This document shows positions 48,494 through 61,696 of a stretch of DNA of 64,000 bases, in pieces. The position numbers were made by a program, and so were the translations under genes. The DNA comes from Phorcus lineatus. Its lineage: Eukaryota > Mollusca > Gastropoda > Trochida > Trochidae. The stretch covers positions 29,735,645 to 29,799,644 of the forward strand of contig OV121088.1 in NCBI GenBank assembly GCA_921293015.1. The letters are read 5' to 3'. A model generated the notes under the pieces. The model saw only the letters and a list, made by a program, of their open reading frames with translations, searched no databases and was not told the origin of the DNA. The stretch's first letter is position 1, and every line of letters begins with the position of its first letter.

Positions 48494-49299
48494 TACGACT
48501 TAGTCCCACTAGTGTTTGGCATAATCATAATATTAATCATTTTCATGCATGGCCTATTCTTATGCCAGCCCCTATGACTTGCTAAGATAGGCCTTGCCGC
48601 ATTGCCCATTCTTTTCTGTGCTTGTCGTCCAGCCTGCTGCGATGGATCTTGATAGTTCAATGAGAAATCATATGAGAATTGCAATTTTGCGCCAAAGGGG
48701 GGCACTGTAATCAAAACACAAATCTTGAAAGGTTGGCAGCAAGGTTTAAATTAGCCAGTGATTGAGACTGGTGCAATTTAAAGTCACGCGGGGGAAGATG
48801 AAAATTCACCTGGAAAAATTTGTAGAATGTAGAAATACCTTTTTTTTTTAAGGGCAGTAACTGGTTTGGTATAAATATCAAAGTCTGTACACATATAGAA
48901 TGCTATTGTATGCATAAAGATCTCATCATTAACTTGTCCCCTTGAAGCCTGATAAAATGAAAAGGAGAGAAAATACAAAACAATAGGATGAAGAGCTGTC
49001 AGGAGCTTGATCTCTTTATGCAGACATCTTGAATCTTCCTCTTGTGAAGTTATACACATTAAGACTTGATGTCAATGTTTTTTGCATAGTCAGATAACAA
49101 TTTCCAGACACATATAGGACTTATTTTCATATTCTGTGAATATATACTGTGACCCAAAGCATTACAAAAAGCAATTTTGCAATGTTACATTAATTAAATG
49201 CTTAAACATATATTGCAACATTGATAATTACTCTATGTAAAGAAAGTTGTTTTTTTTTATATAGATTTAGTAGATCATTCAAATAAAAATATTTTTCGA

Positions 49300-49860
49300 T
49301 GTTACAAGATGTGGAAGATTCTTTAAAATAAGATAATCAAGTCTAAACATGAAATACTCCAGTAATCTTGTTCTGATGGACTTTATATGTTGTTTTATTA
49401 ATGCAATGTTTTGCTAATGTTTAAGAATGGATAAATGTATGAATAATGGAATTATGAATATATTCAGCAGTTAAGAATAAACAAGATATTTTCGTTGTTG
49501 ATCTCAGTTTAACTTGTAAATGTGGAAGTTCCTTAAAAATAGAGTTTATTCTGATATTCATATATAAATATAATTATTCTAATTTTCTTTATTCTTCTTC
49601 AGATGGACTTTATTATTTAATAAATTCATTTATCGCTTTGAGAATTTTTAGTAATGGAGAAGGAAAAAGAAGTAATTAATTTTAATTGATTAAATTCTCT
49701 GCTCATGTTTTGACAAGGACAAATGCACTTTATGAATAGGGAAATTATTAATATATTCAGCAGTTAAGTATAAAAAGGAAACAATTTTGTTTAAAGCTCA
49801 GTTTTTCTGATGTGGAGGTTCCTTAAAAATAGAATGAATTTAGGCTATAACATTTTCAAT
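49300..49860. repeat. Degenerate long tandem duplication (~290-bp unit)
   Basis: ATATTCAGCAGTTAAG(A/T)ATAAA and GTGGA(A/G)GTTCCTTAAAAATAGA occur in the same order at about 49460/49523 and 49754/49815; a third, weaker GTGGAAGATTCTTTAAAATA is at ~49310. Confidence 0.6.
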
Positions 49861-50059
49861 TATTTTCTGTGCTCTGTAGTCGGTGTTATCAGCTGTAGAT
49901 ATTTGTTCAGGATGACTTTGGCTCATACCCGCAGGCTTTGATAACCATTGGTGAACACAGCACAGTAAATGGGATTCGCATTCAACGCTTTTCATGTGTG
50001 AATTACTCTTGAAAAGAATTCGGAATGATTCTCCGGAAACTGCAATAATGCTGGCTTAC

Positions 50060-50330
50060 TATGACGTGAAATATTTATAATGCTGATTTATTATGGTATA
50101 AAATTTCATAAATATATATACTTTATTATATAAGAAAGCAATGATGCTGTTTTTCACGTTGTGAAATAGCACTAATGCTGGTTTATTATGTGAAATGGAA
50201 ATATGCTTTTTTTCATGGAGAAATACCAAAACTGTAGTTTTTCATGATGTGAAATGGAAATAATTTTTCATGTAGTGAAATAGCAAGAATGTTGTTTTTT
50301 GTGACGTGAAATAACTAAATATGTGTGTTT
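50060..50330. repeat. Degenerate ~50-bp tandem repeat
   Basis: Repeated phrases GTGAAATAGCA, AATGCTG-TTTATTATG, TTTTTCATG-TGTGAAATGGAAAT in varying order; old and diverged. Confidence 0.55.
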
Positions 50331-50505
50331 ATCACAAGCATATATAAGAATGAGAGTTTCATTTTCCTTTTCATTTTAATAAAAGGTTTCATGAATGAAA
50401 ATGCTTACAGTATTTGACTCACTGCCCTAGAATTTCATATATAGTCGCATGGTTTCACAGGTTTATGGACATAATAAAGTAAATAATATCATCTTTCTCT
50501 GTCTT

Positions 50506-50568
50506 CTTTTTAGAATATTAAGGAATAGTGAAATTTCAATTTCAATATCAATATTTCTTGTTTTTTGT

Positions 50569-50615
<47 letters not shown>

Positions 50616-50973
50616 CAAGATATTTGTTTAAGGTACAAACATTTTGTAGATAAAAAAACAAGTTTCCTATAACCCCATTAATGTCTTTTTTAGGTAATTT
50701 GACCCAGGTGTGTATGTAGACACATACAGGTTAGCTACTCTGTCCATTGTATAAATACCTTCCCAGCGTTTTAAGTGTATTCTACCTGATAAAGTAACTC
50801 ACCTGTGACAAATAACATTCACACTAATCTAACCCACAGTCTGTCAATCTCCACATTTTTACCTTTTTGTTCACCTGAGATTGAAAGTCTACATTTGGGA
50901 TGAAAAAATTCTATATTTTTTAAGCTCTTTTCCTATATTTTGATAAATTATCGTTTTTTTGTAATGAATTTTT
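50506..50973 (+). repeat. Dispersed duplication, copy A (468 bp)
   Basis: About 98% identical, outside the TA tract, to 52757-53209 in the same orientation. Contains (TA)n at 50572-50612 and the GTGTGTATGTAGACACATAC inverted motif. No coding capacity and no recognisable termini, so its nature (transposed unit or gene-conversion/template-switch product) is open. Confidence 0.95.
50572..50612. repeat. (TA)n microsatellite
   Basis: About 20 TA units; shortened and interrupted in the second copy of the surrounding duplication. Confidence 0.95.
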
Positions 50974-52537
50974 CGGAGACTGAATGTCAGTCTATGTTTA
51001 CACATTCTTTCCTCTTTTCGAATTTTTAACCTCAACGATTCATCCCGCATTCCTTGAAAATGAGACTTTTATTCTCAATTTCTCACCATGGATAAAAAAT
51101 GTTTGACATGTTTATTGGTTAACCTGACGAATGTCACATTTACATATCCATGGTAACAACATTTATTTACTCATAAAAATAATGATTACATCATTCTCAA
51201 ATCTGACGTAATGTTTTTTTTAATTCAAATTCCATTATTGATATTGAGTATAGTTCTAATTGACATTTCAAAGGTACCTGTTAAAAAATCTGGTCAACGA
51301 TTTACATATCAAATATGTGAAATCGCATTGCCATGGAAACTGATGTTAACATACATAAAATTATGTTCACTGGAATCAATTAACCAAGGCTCTGAAGAAA
51401 TGTTGAAAGTTGCTTTTAAGTATTCTCTGACTTTTTTTTGCTTGAATGTACATGTTATTGTAATTTTTGGTTTGACAAAAATTGAAATGATTACAAAATG
51501 TATCTGTATTCTTCAAAGCTGAAAATAATTCAATGATTCATTAATCTTGTCATTAATTAATCATGTTCAGCTTTCAGAGCTATTAGAATTAGATTTAGGA
51601 AATACTTGCTTTTTCAGAATCTGAATTCAGATTTTTCACTAAATCAAACATCAATTTGCACAAATTTGCTTTCAGATTCCCATCAGTTACTTAAGTGAAA
51701 CCTCCTCGAGGGATATAATATTTAAAACACACGATTAAGAAATGTAACATGTTATGAATCATTCTTAATTTATAATCATCTCTTGATTAAATAATTTTTA
51801 ACCCTAAAAGTAATCCTATTACACTCAGTGGAGATTTCATGCCTAAAGAAAAATTAACTGTGTCATCCACTCATTTATTGATTGCCCCACATTAACATGT
51901 TTTGTATTTCACAAGCCAGAAACTCAATGATGTCAATTGCACCCTGAGACACATATGTAAATGAATTGTATATCCTAGAAGGGTTGTAAATAGCGCAGGA
52001 GACAAGGGAATAACAAAGTGCACCTGTTGCTGGGGGGTCAATTACAGGTTGACTTTACTGAGTACACGAAAATATTATAATGCGATTGGCACTGATAAGT
52101 GCTGACTTGACACGCATAATTGAAGCGAATACATCAGCGATTGTTAGAGATTGTGTATTGATGTTAGATCGATCAACTTGATAACTCTGTCAGCATGCAA
52201 TCTGATTGGATAACGAAACCAAGAAATTAATTTCCTGTTCGCGATGAGAGTCGAAACTGAACATGTCGTTATACTGAACTGAATACTGCTTTGATGCCAT
52301 TATAAATATGACAGAGTGGTGTTTATGCTTGGTTAAGTTATACATCGGAAGAGTTCTATTTGTTGCATTCTTTACTTTAAAGGATTTATGTTCTATAAAA
52401 TTTCTTAAAAGAAGTAAAAAAAATATAAGGAGATAGAAGGCATGGAATTATTACATAAGGAAATGATAAGTGGTACATTCATTATCTATGAGGACAATTA
52501 GTGACTCATAACTGTATTCCTTTCTCTCATTAGGAGG
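50974..52537. other. No gene seen; possible regulatory island at 52030-52290
   Basis: AT-rich. 52030-52290 is more balanced and contains homeodomain-type ATTGATGTTAGATCGATCAA and CAATCTGATTGG (inverted CCAAT-type) sequence. The 103-codon + frame at 51211-51522 has no recognised domain. Confidence 0.35.
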
Positions 52538-52756
52538 GGGCAGGATAGTGTAGTGGTAAGCTTTCGGCTTCGGATCAAGAAGTCGGTGGTTTGAATCCCA
52601 CCAGGGGCTTGGCAACTTTGTTTGCAGTAGAGAACTGTTCTACACGCAGTAAGGTTTGGGTGCAATGCTTCACAGCGCAGTACCACTCATGGTTCGCTTG
52701 TTCCTGCCGATGCTCGCAGGTTTCACCGCAATGCATGGCCACAATGGTGTTGCAGG
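52538..52756 (+). mobile_element. tRNA-derived SINE, cut by a duplication junction
   Basis: Head TAGTGTAGTGGTAAGC, GGTTTGAATCCC B box, then the body to GTGTTGCAGGCTTT, where it joins directly to the copied segment 52757-53209 instead of continuing TCTCCCTGCAATAATA. The 62-codon minus frame over it is SINE sequence. Confidence 0.85.
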
Positions 52757-53209
52757 CTTTTTAGAATATTAAGGAATAGTGAAATTTCAATTTCAATATC
52801 AATATTTCTTGTTTTTTGTGTTTATATATATATATATATTTTTTGTGTGTCAAGATATTTGTTTAAGGTACAAACATTTTGTAGATAAAAAAACAAGTTT
52901 CCTATAACCCCATTAATGTCTTTTTTAGGTAATTTGACCCAGGTGTGTATGTAGACACATACAGGTTAGCTACTCTGTCCATTGTATAAATACCTTCCCA
53001 GCGTGTTAAGTGTATTCTACCTGATAAAGTAACTCACCTGTGACAAATAACATTCACACTAATCTAACCCACAGTCTGTCAATCTCCACATTTTTACCTT
53101 TTTGTTCACCTGAGATTGAAAGTCTACATTTGGGATGACAAAATTCTATATTTTTTTAAGCTCTTTTGCTATATTTTGATAAATTATCGTTTTTTTGTAA
53201 TGAATTTTT
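52757..53209 (+). repeat. Dispersed duplication, copy B (453 bp)
   Basis: Near-identical partner of 50506-50973. Its left edge is fused to a SINE interrupted after GCTTT, and the junction shares CTTTTTA with copy A's edge. Its right edge departs at TGAATTTTT. Confidence 0.95.
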
Positions 53210-54086
53210 ATTTATTACCAGGGTAAGTTATTGGAAAGGGGGCGCTAATTATTTTGCGATTCAAAAATGTAATTTGGGTGTGCTTATGGGGAAAGGGCAC
53301 TTATTGCATTGAATATGGTATATAGAAGAATGTGAAGCAAGATGCATGTACAAAAACATTTGATTTCTAAATAAGCCTCAATGTTTGTTGTAATACATAA
53401 TGGATGAATTATAATAATAATAACTAAAGCTACCTAATGCTCTTAATATGAGGCTTCTTGCTCGTAAATATCTATTTGTCAATCACATATTACTGTGTTT
53501 GCGTTTTATGTAGGTTATTACTAAACATGTAAATATGAATATATAGAAATAACTGCTCATAGCTTTCGATTAATATAATGACTTCTTATTGTTAATGTAT
53601 GATGATTTCCTTACAGAAGTAATTACTGTAAATTGTATTCTATTGTAGTAATTAATTAGTCAGCAGATAAAATCATAATTAATTATTTGTATAATTTTGC
53701 TTATTAAAGATTTCAATTCAGAAATTTATTGATCATCATTAACTGCAAATTAATATACATGAAAATCTCAATGCTTAACTGCTTGTCATCCTCTCCCCAC
53801 AGAATTCCTATACAACCTCTGTCTTAATTCGAATGTTTCTTGGTCACAAAATGTAGAACGCTGATTGGATGCAATCAAAATGAGTTGTGCAATCAGCGAC
53901 GCATTTCAAAAGTTATCATTCAAATCGCCTAAGTTATTACGTAAGCTTTCCAAAAGCTAAACTTTAATGGAATATTCACTTGCACTTTGAGTCGTCTTAG
54001 AACTGTAGAAATGTTGTAACTATATAAGGAAGATCATGTTTCCAGGTTAGATATTTCAGATAAAGTAAATTACAAAAGGATCATAT
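53210..54086. other. No gene seen
   Basis: AT-rich intron, nothing recognised. Confidence 0.5.
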
Positions 54087-54700
54087 ACAGAAGAAGAAGG
54101 TTTTTATTTGTATAAAGGCCATAAGACTCATAGTACAAAATGGTACAGTTATGCATTTGAGTTACCATTTCATGGTGCAGTTTTTTGGGGTTTTTTTTTT
54201 TAACAGGCATTGTTAACAGGCGCAGAATATACATGGTCAAGGAAACTTACAAAGTTATTGATAATATTTAAGTCAGATGATGTACATATGCTGTGAAGAG
54301 AAAAGTAATATCCATTGTTAGTTTTCGGAACTAAACGCTAACACATGTCCTCATAGTGTTTTCAAGTATAGACAACATGAATTTCATCTTCAATACTTTT
54401 GCAGTGTTTACATAACACAATATCGTCGTAACAAGAGGCGATACCTCTTCTAATATATTTAATGCCCAGTGACTGACATCCTGATCTAAATAGTGTAAAC
54501 AAACGCTTTAATCTATTAGCAATATTCAGTAACAAATACTTTCCACAGGTCAACATAGATTTATGCGAATTATAGAAACACAGCGAAGGAGCATGTAAGG
54601 AAGAGTGCCAATCTTGCCTTGAGCAATTGTTAATTCTTTCGGTAAACATACAATACAAATGGATATCAAACATATAAGCAGATTTTAATCTAGTTTTTAA
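54087..54700 (-). mobile_element. Non-LTR retrotransposon 3' end (LINE relic), minus strand
   Basis: The minus frame 54673-54362 reads CSRQDWHSSLH..., GKYLLLNIANRLKRLFTLFR, and ends LCKHCKSIEDEIHVV, the CxxC...EDE-H segment typical of molluscan LINE ORF2 C-termini. After a stop, a degraded remainder and a 3' UTR follow, ending on the minus strand in GGCCTTTATACAAATAAAAA at ~54100-54120 with a CTTCTTCTTC tail. 5'-truncated, dead. Opposite to the host gene. Confidence 0.75.
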
Positions 54701-55794
54701 CTTCTATTAAGAAATATATAAAATGGTCATTTTCAAATTATGTATATCAAACAAATAGAGAAGATTTAATATTGTGTTATTAACATCTTTGAAAGAAAAG
54801 TACAATGATCATTATCAAATCATGAATATTAAATGTTTAAGATGGATTATGATTCAGTTTTATTGTATTACATAGATACACAAAATTTTAAAAAATATTT
54901 TTATTCTCCTTTAATGATAAAAATTATAATATTTACAAAATGGTTATCAAACGGTTATAAGATATTATGATTTAATGTTATTGTATTATATAAAGAAATA
55001 TACAAAATGATCATATTATTCTCCAGGATTATACGACTGGTCTGTGTTCAGATAACAGAGGATTTGTCTGTTATGAATTGACGTGTTTATCTTGTTATGT
55101 GTTTCTCATTCGAACACGGTGACTCAGAATACGCTGTAGCAATGCTTCATAAAAAGGTCATCAATTTCGCTGATATCTACGACACAGGGAAATGTACATG
55201 ATAATTTTGAATTCTTTTTGTGTAAGCCTGATGGGAATAGGAGTAATCTGATAATCCTCTATCAAATGAGTTTATAAGCCATCTTGAATTCTTGAAATGC
55301 CTGGAACTTGATATTGATAAGATGGTTTTACTTATATGTTATGTTTTTAATTTGTCACTTTACATTAAATTTACAAAAATATGTTATGATGGGATAAAAA
55401 TCATTTCTGGTTATTATTATTAATTTGTACTTTCAAATTTAAATTTTTATTGAATTTTCAAATAAAAGGCTTTAAATCCAATGACCTATACAACTCTGTT
55501 ATGTAATTTTTAATCATTTTGACTTTCATTAATTCATTAACTTTCCTATTTTTAAATGAACCTTTGAAATTTTACTGATTTATTTGGTTGTAGCATATAA
55601 TGTTTTTGATATATTTCAAAAATGATATCAACAACAATGAATTATAGAAAATACAACAGGATGTTGTTAAAAAAGTGCATTTAACTCATAATAATGCAGG
55701 ATGTTTTGATGGCCCAATGACAACGTTTTTTACTGCTAACAGGAAATTTTTCTTTATGGATTATGGATATATAGGAGACATATATCCTGCATAC
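54701..55794. other. No gene seen
   Basis: AT-rich intron, nothing recognised. Confidence 0.5.
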
Positions 55795-56093
55795 TACTGG
55801 GCTTGGCTTCAGATCAAGAGGTCCAGGGTTCAAATCCCACTAGGAGCTTGGCAACTTCGTCTGTAGTGAAGAACTTTACTACATGCAGTAAGGTTTGGGT
55901 GCAAAGCTACACAGAATTTCAAAGCAGTACCACCCATGATTGATTGGTTCCAGCTGATTGCTTGCAGGTTTCAATACAAAACATAGCCACAATGGTGTTG
56001 CAGGCTTTCTCCCTGCAATAATACTAGCAGCCATGATTTAAGTGAAATACTCTTGAAAGCAGCATTTGACCACAAATTACCTCACCTCACCTA
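55795..56093 (+). mobile_element. tRNA-derived SINE, 5'-truncated
   Basis: Begins inside the head (GGGCTTGGCTTCAGATCAAG), lacking the A box; B box GGTTCAAATCCC and the complete body and tail follow to CACCTCACCT. The tail hairpin is decayed (GCCATGATTTAAGTG). The 63-codon + frame 55675-55866 partly translates it. Confidence 0.85.
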
Positions 56094-56503
56094 GACCTTG
56101 CATAAAATTCAGACTTAATTTAATCAATAAAGCTAGTTTCTTTCTTTGAATTTGGATGTCAACTTCATCATATGGGTTTTAAATTAACAAAAGGCTGTGT
56201 TGAAAAATGCAAGATCAACCAAAATCAAAATACGTGTTAAAAATTTAAACCATTGTGAAGATAACTGTGTAGAATATATGCTTTCAGATAGGTGCACATG
56301 GCCAGTGCTTTATTGAAGTTGAGTTGATATGAAAATAAAGTCCACCCATAGAAAGGGTGTCAGTGTTTCAATTTTGGCCATATTGATATAATGATAATAA
56401 GTTGATGTTTTATATACTTTCAGAGAGAGTGTCAGTGTTTCATTTTTGACCACAGATAAGCAAAGTTGAACAATCAAAGGTGTGAAAGTATGTCACAGCA
56501 TGT

Positions 56504-56746
56504 CATTATAAAGGTCACAGCCTTTAAGAAAAAAATAAATTCAAGAAACTACCCATGCATGTTGACACTTTTTTTAGTGACAAGGCATATTTATAAGTGT
56601 GTATCTCTGTGTAAGTGTGTATCTCTATCACTCAAGGTCATTAAGGTCATAGCCTTTAAGAAAAAATTAATTTAAGAAACTACCCATGCATGTTGACACT
56701 TTTTTTAGTGACAAGGCATATTTATAAGTGTGTGTCTATCACTCAA
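56504..56746. repeat. 132-bp tandem duplication, two copies
   Basis: TAGCCTTTAAGAAAAAA...CCCATGCATGTTGACAC...ATTTATAAGTGTGT is found starting at 56504 and again ~132 bp later; ~94% identical. The 69-codon + frame is a repeat translation. Confidence 0.9.
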
Positions 56747-58588
56747 CACTGTATCATGTCCATTACACCTTGAGTGACGCTGTGAAATGTCAGTGTGTAA
56801 CGAGTAACATCAAACAATGTTCACCTGTGTAGCTACCTGTACGTGAGTTAACGAACTTGCACCAGGTAACAAAGAAATCAGCCGGTTTACTCAGTGGGAA
56901 TCGCTGACCTCTGGTCAAGAAAGTAGACTTACAACAAAGCACTTTACCCCTTAAGATGTATTTCCTAATTGCTACCTACAAAATATTTTTTTTGTAATTA
57001 ACAGTATTTATTTCCAGAAGCCCTATGTTACATTGAGACGATGCATTCAGAGAAATGCATCCCCTTTTAAGTCATAGCAACTTCAAACTTCTCTTATTTT
57101 CTAAACTTATTTAACTTAAAGACAACCAATCCTGGAATCTTTTCTTTGACACCTTCACACATTCATTCTTATCAAAGAAGTATTGAAAATCATAACAACC
57201 ATTGACACACTTGTAAAGTCAAATTATTTGAAGACCCTCCCTGCAAAATATTGATAAATATTTCATGAAAATTTAATAAAAACAACATCTACATATACAG
57301 AACTACGTTTTGCTAGAAAATCATAACCAAATATTTTAAGAAAGTTAATGATATGTTAATGATTGTATGGAGACTGTAAGGCTAGTATTGTACAAGTTCT
57401 AGGAGTCTCAATGCCCTATTCACAATTTGTAATGGTCTATGAGAGATGTGATATATTGTTTAACATCTGTCTCAAGATGGCTTCAGGAAAGGAATTGACT
57501 CCGTGAGTGGCTAGACACCAGCGAGAATTGCTTTCTGTTTAGATAAGAATTGGCAAATCTACCATGGTTTCTCTTCTCAAATGTATTTAAATTAATTTGA
57601 ACAAATGTGGTTTCACAAGATTAATTTATCTTCGAGGGTACTATAGTTCTTAGATTTTGGAATTTAGTGGTAATAGCAAATTAGTGTTAATAATTTGAGT
57701 CCCAATTTGAAATTTTTTTTTACTGTAGTCAGAGACTTTTGGTGAATAAAAAAGATGTAAGTAAATAGTAAATAAATATTTGGTAATTTTTTTTAATTGA
57801 AGTTTAATCTGAATAGAATGAAATAAAGATGGAAATCAAAACCAAATAGAGCCTTTGAGAAACAAAGATAGTTAGAATTATTTTGATATTTAAGAGGAGA
57901 TAATTAAGTGATGGAAGGGTCTTGTAATAACATCATATAAATTAAAATATATAAAATTTACTTAATTTTACTTAGTGTTTACATGAATAATATTTCTTGA
58001 CAGTTTTAATGAACATTATATTAGAAAATCACAATTTTTGATATATTAGTCATTTGATGTTTTTTTTTATAATATCTTGATAATTTTTTTGCTTACTCAT
58101 TTTCATCTGATTCTCTCTAACATCTAATTACACCATCAACAAATCTTGTTTAAAATTAAAATCAAATACATGGCTAGAATATTACAATATCAGAAAAATG
58201 TCAGCTGTAATAGCTTAAATGTCAATACATCAAGATTACATTGTTTTACTTGGACATAGAATAACCAAAATGCCTCAATGTAATGTACTAAACTATCAAA
58301 CCTACAGTGTTTATGAATGATATATACAACAAAGCTATACTTTTGAGAGTAGCGATCAAAGCAGTTCATATTGAACTATATTTATTGTCGAAATGAACAA
58401 TTGATACATAAAACATGCTATATACTGTAATTAAATTTTGGCTACAGATTCATATTTTCTGAAGTGTATGATAAATATTTGTCAGAAAATGAACCCGGAC
58501 AAATGCTGTTCATTATGTTTCACCAAAAGAGGCAATAATCTATAAGTCCCTATAATGGACAGCCAGGTCTTCTCAACAAAACTGAATT
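56747..58588. other. No gene seen
   Basis: AT-rich intron; 56747-56900 is somewhat more balanced but no feature is recognised. Confidence 0.45.
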
Positions 58589-58589
58589 T

Positions 58590-58749
58590 CCTCGTTATAA
58601 AGCGGAGTGGGATACGTAATAGTAGTTATGCTTACACATGTAGCAACTCCTCATAACACTGAATATGCATAAGAGGTGATGTAAGTTACAAGATATATCA
58701 CACTGATAGGCCATGACAGGTGTGTCAAAGTGGGGGCGTTATAATGAGG
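58590..58749. mobile_element. MITE-like element with CCTCGTTATAA ends, copy 3
   Basis: CCTCGTTATAA (58590-58600) and TTATAATGAGG (58739-58749) are inverted with one mismatch; 160 bp overall, matching the lengths of the copies at 11055 and 18459. Confidence 0.5.
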
Positions 58750-61696
58750 TTTGATATTTACATGGTTGTAGATTACAAGCAAGATGGACAGGCTTGTGTA
58801 TTCTTAGCCTAGTTGAGTCAAAACTACTTTGTATTCCATCTTCCCGTTTATTCAATCCAGCTTTTCAAAGCTTAGGCTTCATTTGGGAATTTATGGAAAT
58901 GTTTTTTTAATTCAGTATTTGAATCTTTTTTTGTGATTTATTTATTTGGCTGAATAAACCTCTAAGGATAAAATGGAACATTTTGTGAAAAGGCACACAT
59001 GCTTATAAAAACGTTGACCTTTTCCTGGAGAAAAGGAAGTATTGGTTTAAGAGTAATATCTTTTCCGATATACAGTAAAGAAATTTCAGATTTGATCATT
59101 TATTCAAGGAGAATAAATCTGAATTGTCAGACAACAATTGAATAACAGAAATAATCGATAAATTGAGTATTTTGCCTCATGTAATGAATATTTAATGTTT
59201 GCAATTCTGAAAACAGATAAAATGTTACAGTATTTGTTTATTAAAATAAAACGTAAAAACATTCCCAGTTAATAGGAAAAAAATTACAAATGACCTTTCA
59301 TATTTACTTTTATTAAGAGTAAATTAGGTACAAGATATAATTTAGATACTAAAATTCAAATAGTAAAAATGTTGTTTTTCTGTAATAATCTGAAATTATC
59401 TACATTTGATTTCAAGAGTGTTATGTTGTAAAAGATAGAACATTCAAATTGTATTTTGATAATCATTTTGCATCTAGATCAGAAAACAAAATCACTATAT
59501 ATATTTCTTTAGATAACTCTTTTTTCAAAATTTATGAATTCTTATAAATATGGCTAGCCTTTACAATGTACGACAGATACAATTAACTTAAAGGCAGATT
59601 ACCAATTGTAGCGATGAACAGTCTTGCTTGTTGGCCATGGCAATCCAAATTAAAATGATTTTTTTCTTCATCTTAATTACATACTTGTCATTTTTTGAAT
59701 GTCTAATCATTTTTCAAATGGTTTGAGTAATCAGCCTTCTTCTGCTATATATTAATGACACAAATAACCCTTATTTCCAAGAAAACAATCAAGAAAACGA
59801 TCAATAAAATTCTCATTAGCCAAAGCCGAGATCTTTCAGTTAAAGGGCCATAACTCTTCATCGATCAATGTGGCAGTATATTTGGCCAACAGTTAATATC
59901 TTAGTTTGCTTTTAATGTTATATAACTATTTCTAGTAAGAATTAAGTATTATTTAAACTGATATTTTATTAGGTCTTTTAGGATGAGGTAACTTTTTTCG
60001 TCTTTGTTGTTTATGTAAAAATGAAATATATTTGACATCGAAGATCTTTGATATCACTGAGAGGATTGTCATATGACAACAGGCTTTTATTGATTGGTTC
60101 AACTCCAGCTGTGCGTTTCATCCGAGACTCAATTATTTCTTCCCATAATGCACTAGTGGAGTTTTTAATCAAATTGACTTCACCATTTTCGTGGATCAAA
60201 ATTATGGATTGTCAGCATCAACACTGCAGCTATCTAATTACATTTGATATATTTTGGTAAAAAAAAAATACATCTTTTTTTCATCCTTTGATCTACAAAA
60301 ACTGTTTTAGCCAAATATTAATTTTGTAGGGATTTTTTTTCAAATAAATTATGTAAATTGTCTGTTATGATGTGAAGGATATTTTATCAACAAGTTTTAA
60401 TATCATATTGCATACCTCCAATCATTATTTTGAAAGAAAAATTGATCTTGATGTCATAAATCAATGATAAATAATTTTTAGAATTAGCATATCGTTAGTT
60501 TAGGAGAGTCATGTTGAAATCATTTTTGCATGATCAATTCAGAGAAATGTCACATAATGTAATTGCTGTGTGCAAAATTGCAGTCAATTCAAACCAGAGA
60601 TGTCGATGCAGCAATTATTTCATAGTATTAAAATATATACCATTACATAATGATATTATACATCAAGCATAAAACGATTGAGTCAGATATTGGCCCAAAC
60701 CGGATGACTAACCCATATAGAAAATGTCTTATATTTAAGTGCAACAAAGATAAAACTTCTGCAAGGTGCAAGCGAGTTTTGAAGGCAATTATTAACAGTA
60801 CAGTGAGAAGTCTTAAGTTGAAAGATGCATGCCCAACCCCAGAGCTCAAACTGTTGCCCTCCAGGTTTTCTTTGATTTTATAGAGAACAAAGAAAGCCTT
60901 TACAAACAGCTGAGTGCGTGGTCACAAATTATTCAATATCGTTACTCTGAAAAGAATGTTTAAGAGGACACGAAAAAAGCAAATGACTGTGTGTTGTATA
61001 AGTTTGTAGTGAGTTAAAAATGACTTTTCTTTCTCTTCAGCCTTTTGTTGAAAATTATTAGTTTCATCTGACTTAAACTGATACATCATGCGATAACATT
61101 ATAAAATACCATATTAAAAATTTAGCCAAAGTAGATATTAATTTAATATGGTTTTAGTCTTCTTAATTTCAATTAATTTACCAAATTACCGAAATGAAGT
61201 TCCATTTCATGCAAATCGCTTTTGAAAAATGGACTTGTTGCCTCAACCATAGCCATTGTTTTGTTATTCAGGACGTATAGGTTGAATGAAACAAAATGTC
61301 AGTCCAAATATTTTTATATCTATAAATGAAAACATATCTGCTATCAGTTTTTTGGTTAATATTGATTGGAGAATGTTTATTAGCATAAAAAAGATGTGGT
61401 GTTTGATAATTTACAACATGTGAAGAGATTGTTAACCCCAATAAATTTCGATCATCACCATGGTTACGCTTGAATATCAATTATTTTTAGTTAGCTGTGG
61501 TTCAAGCTCTCCATACTAATAATTCTCTTTTGTTTTCAGTTCATTTCATGAAAATTTCTGTTTTGGAAAAATCGACAAATGGGCTAATAATTTTTTTCTT
61601 TTTATGACCATAAAATATGAAGAATACTTTCTCCACAGCATTAATGTTAATTGAGATGCAATTGATTGTTAATAAACGTGCCGTTTTTATTTTCAG
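58750..61696. other. Intron 2, 3' end: no gene seen
   Basis: AT-rich. Two more balanced stretches, 60040-60200 and 60690-60880, carry open frames on both strands (60-77 codons) without domains or convincing splice sites. Confidence 0.4.

Larger units (their letters stand above)
8950..61696 (+). other. ARID5 intron 2 (about 52.7 kb)
   Basis: Phase-0 intron between the HGE end of exon 2 and the DE start of exon 3. No additional convincing coding exon was found in it on either strand. It is AT-rich with many inserted elements listed separately, and a few more balanced islands that may be regulatory. Its size fits the general pattern of very long 5' introns in ARID5-family genes. Confidence 0.88.

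Noticed and set aside
52498..52686. Minus-strand 62-codon frame
   Set aside because: Antisense of a SINE copy.
60011..60260. Possible exons on either strand near 60 kb
   Set aside because: Overlapping open frames on both strands but no recognised domain and no convincing splice sites.
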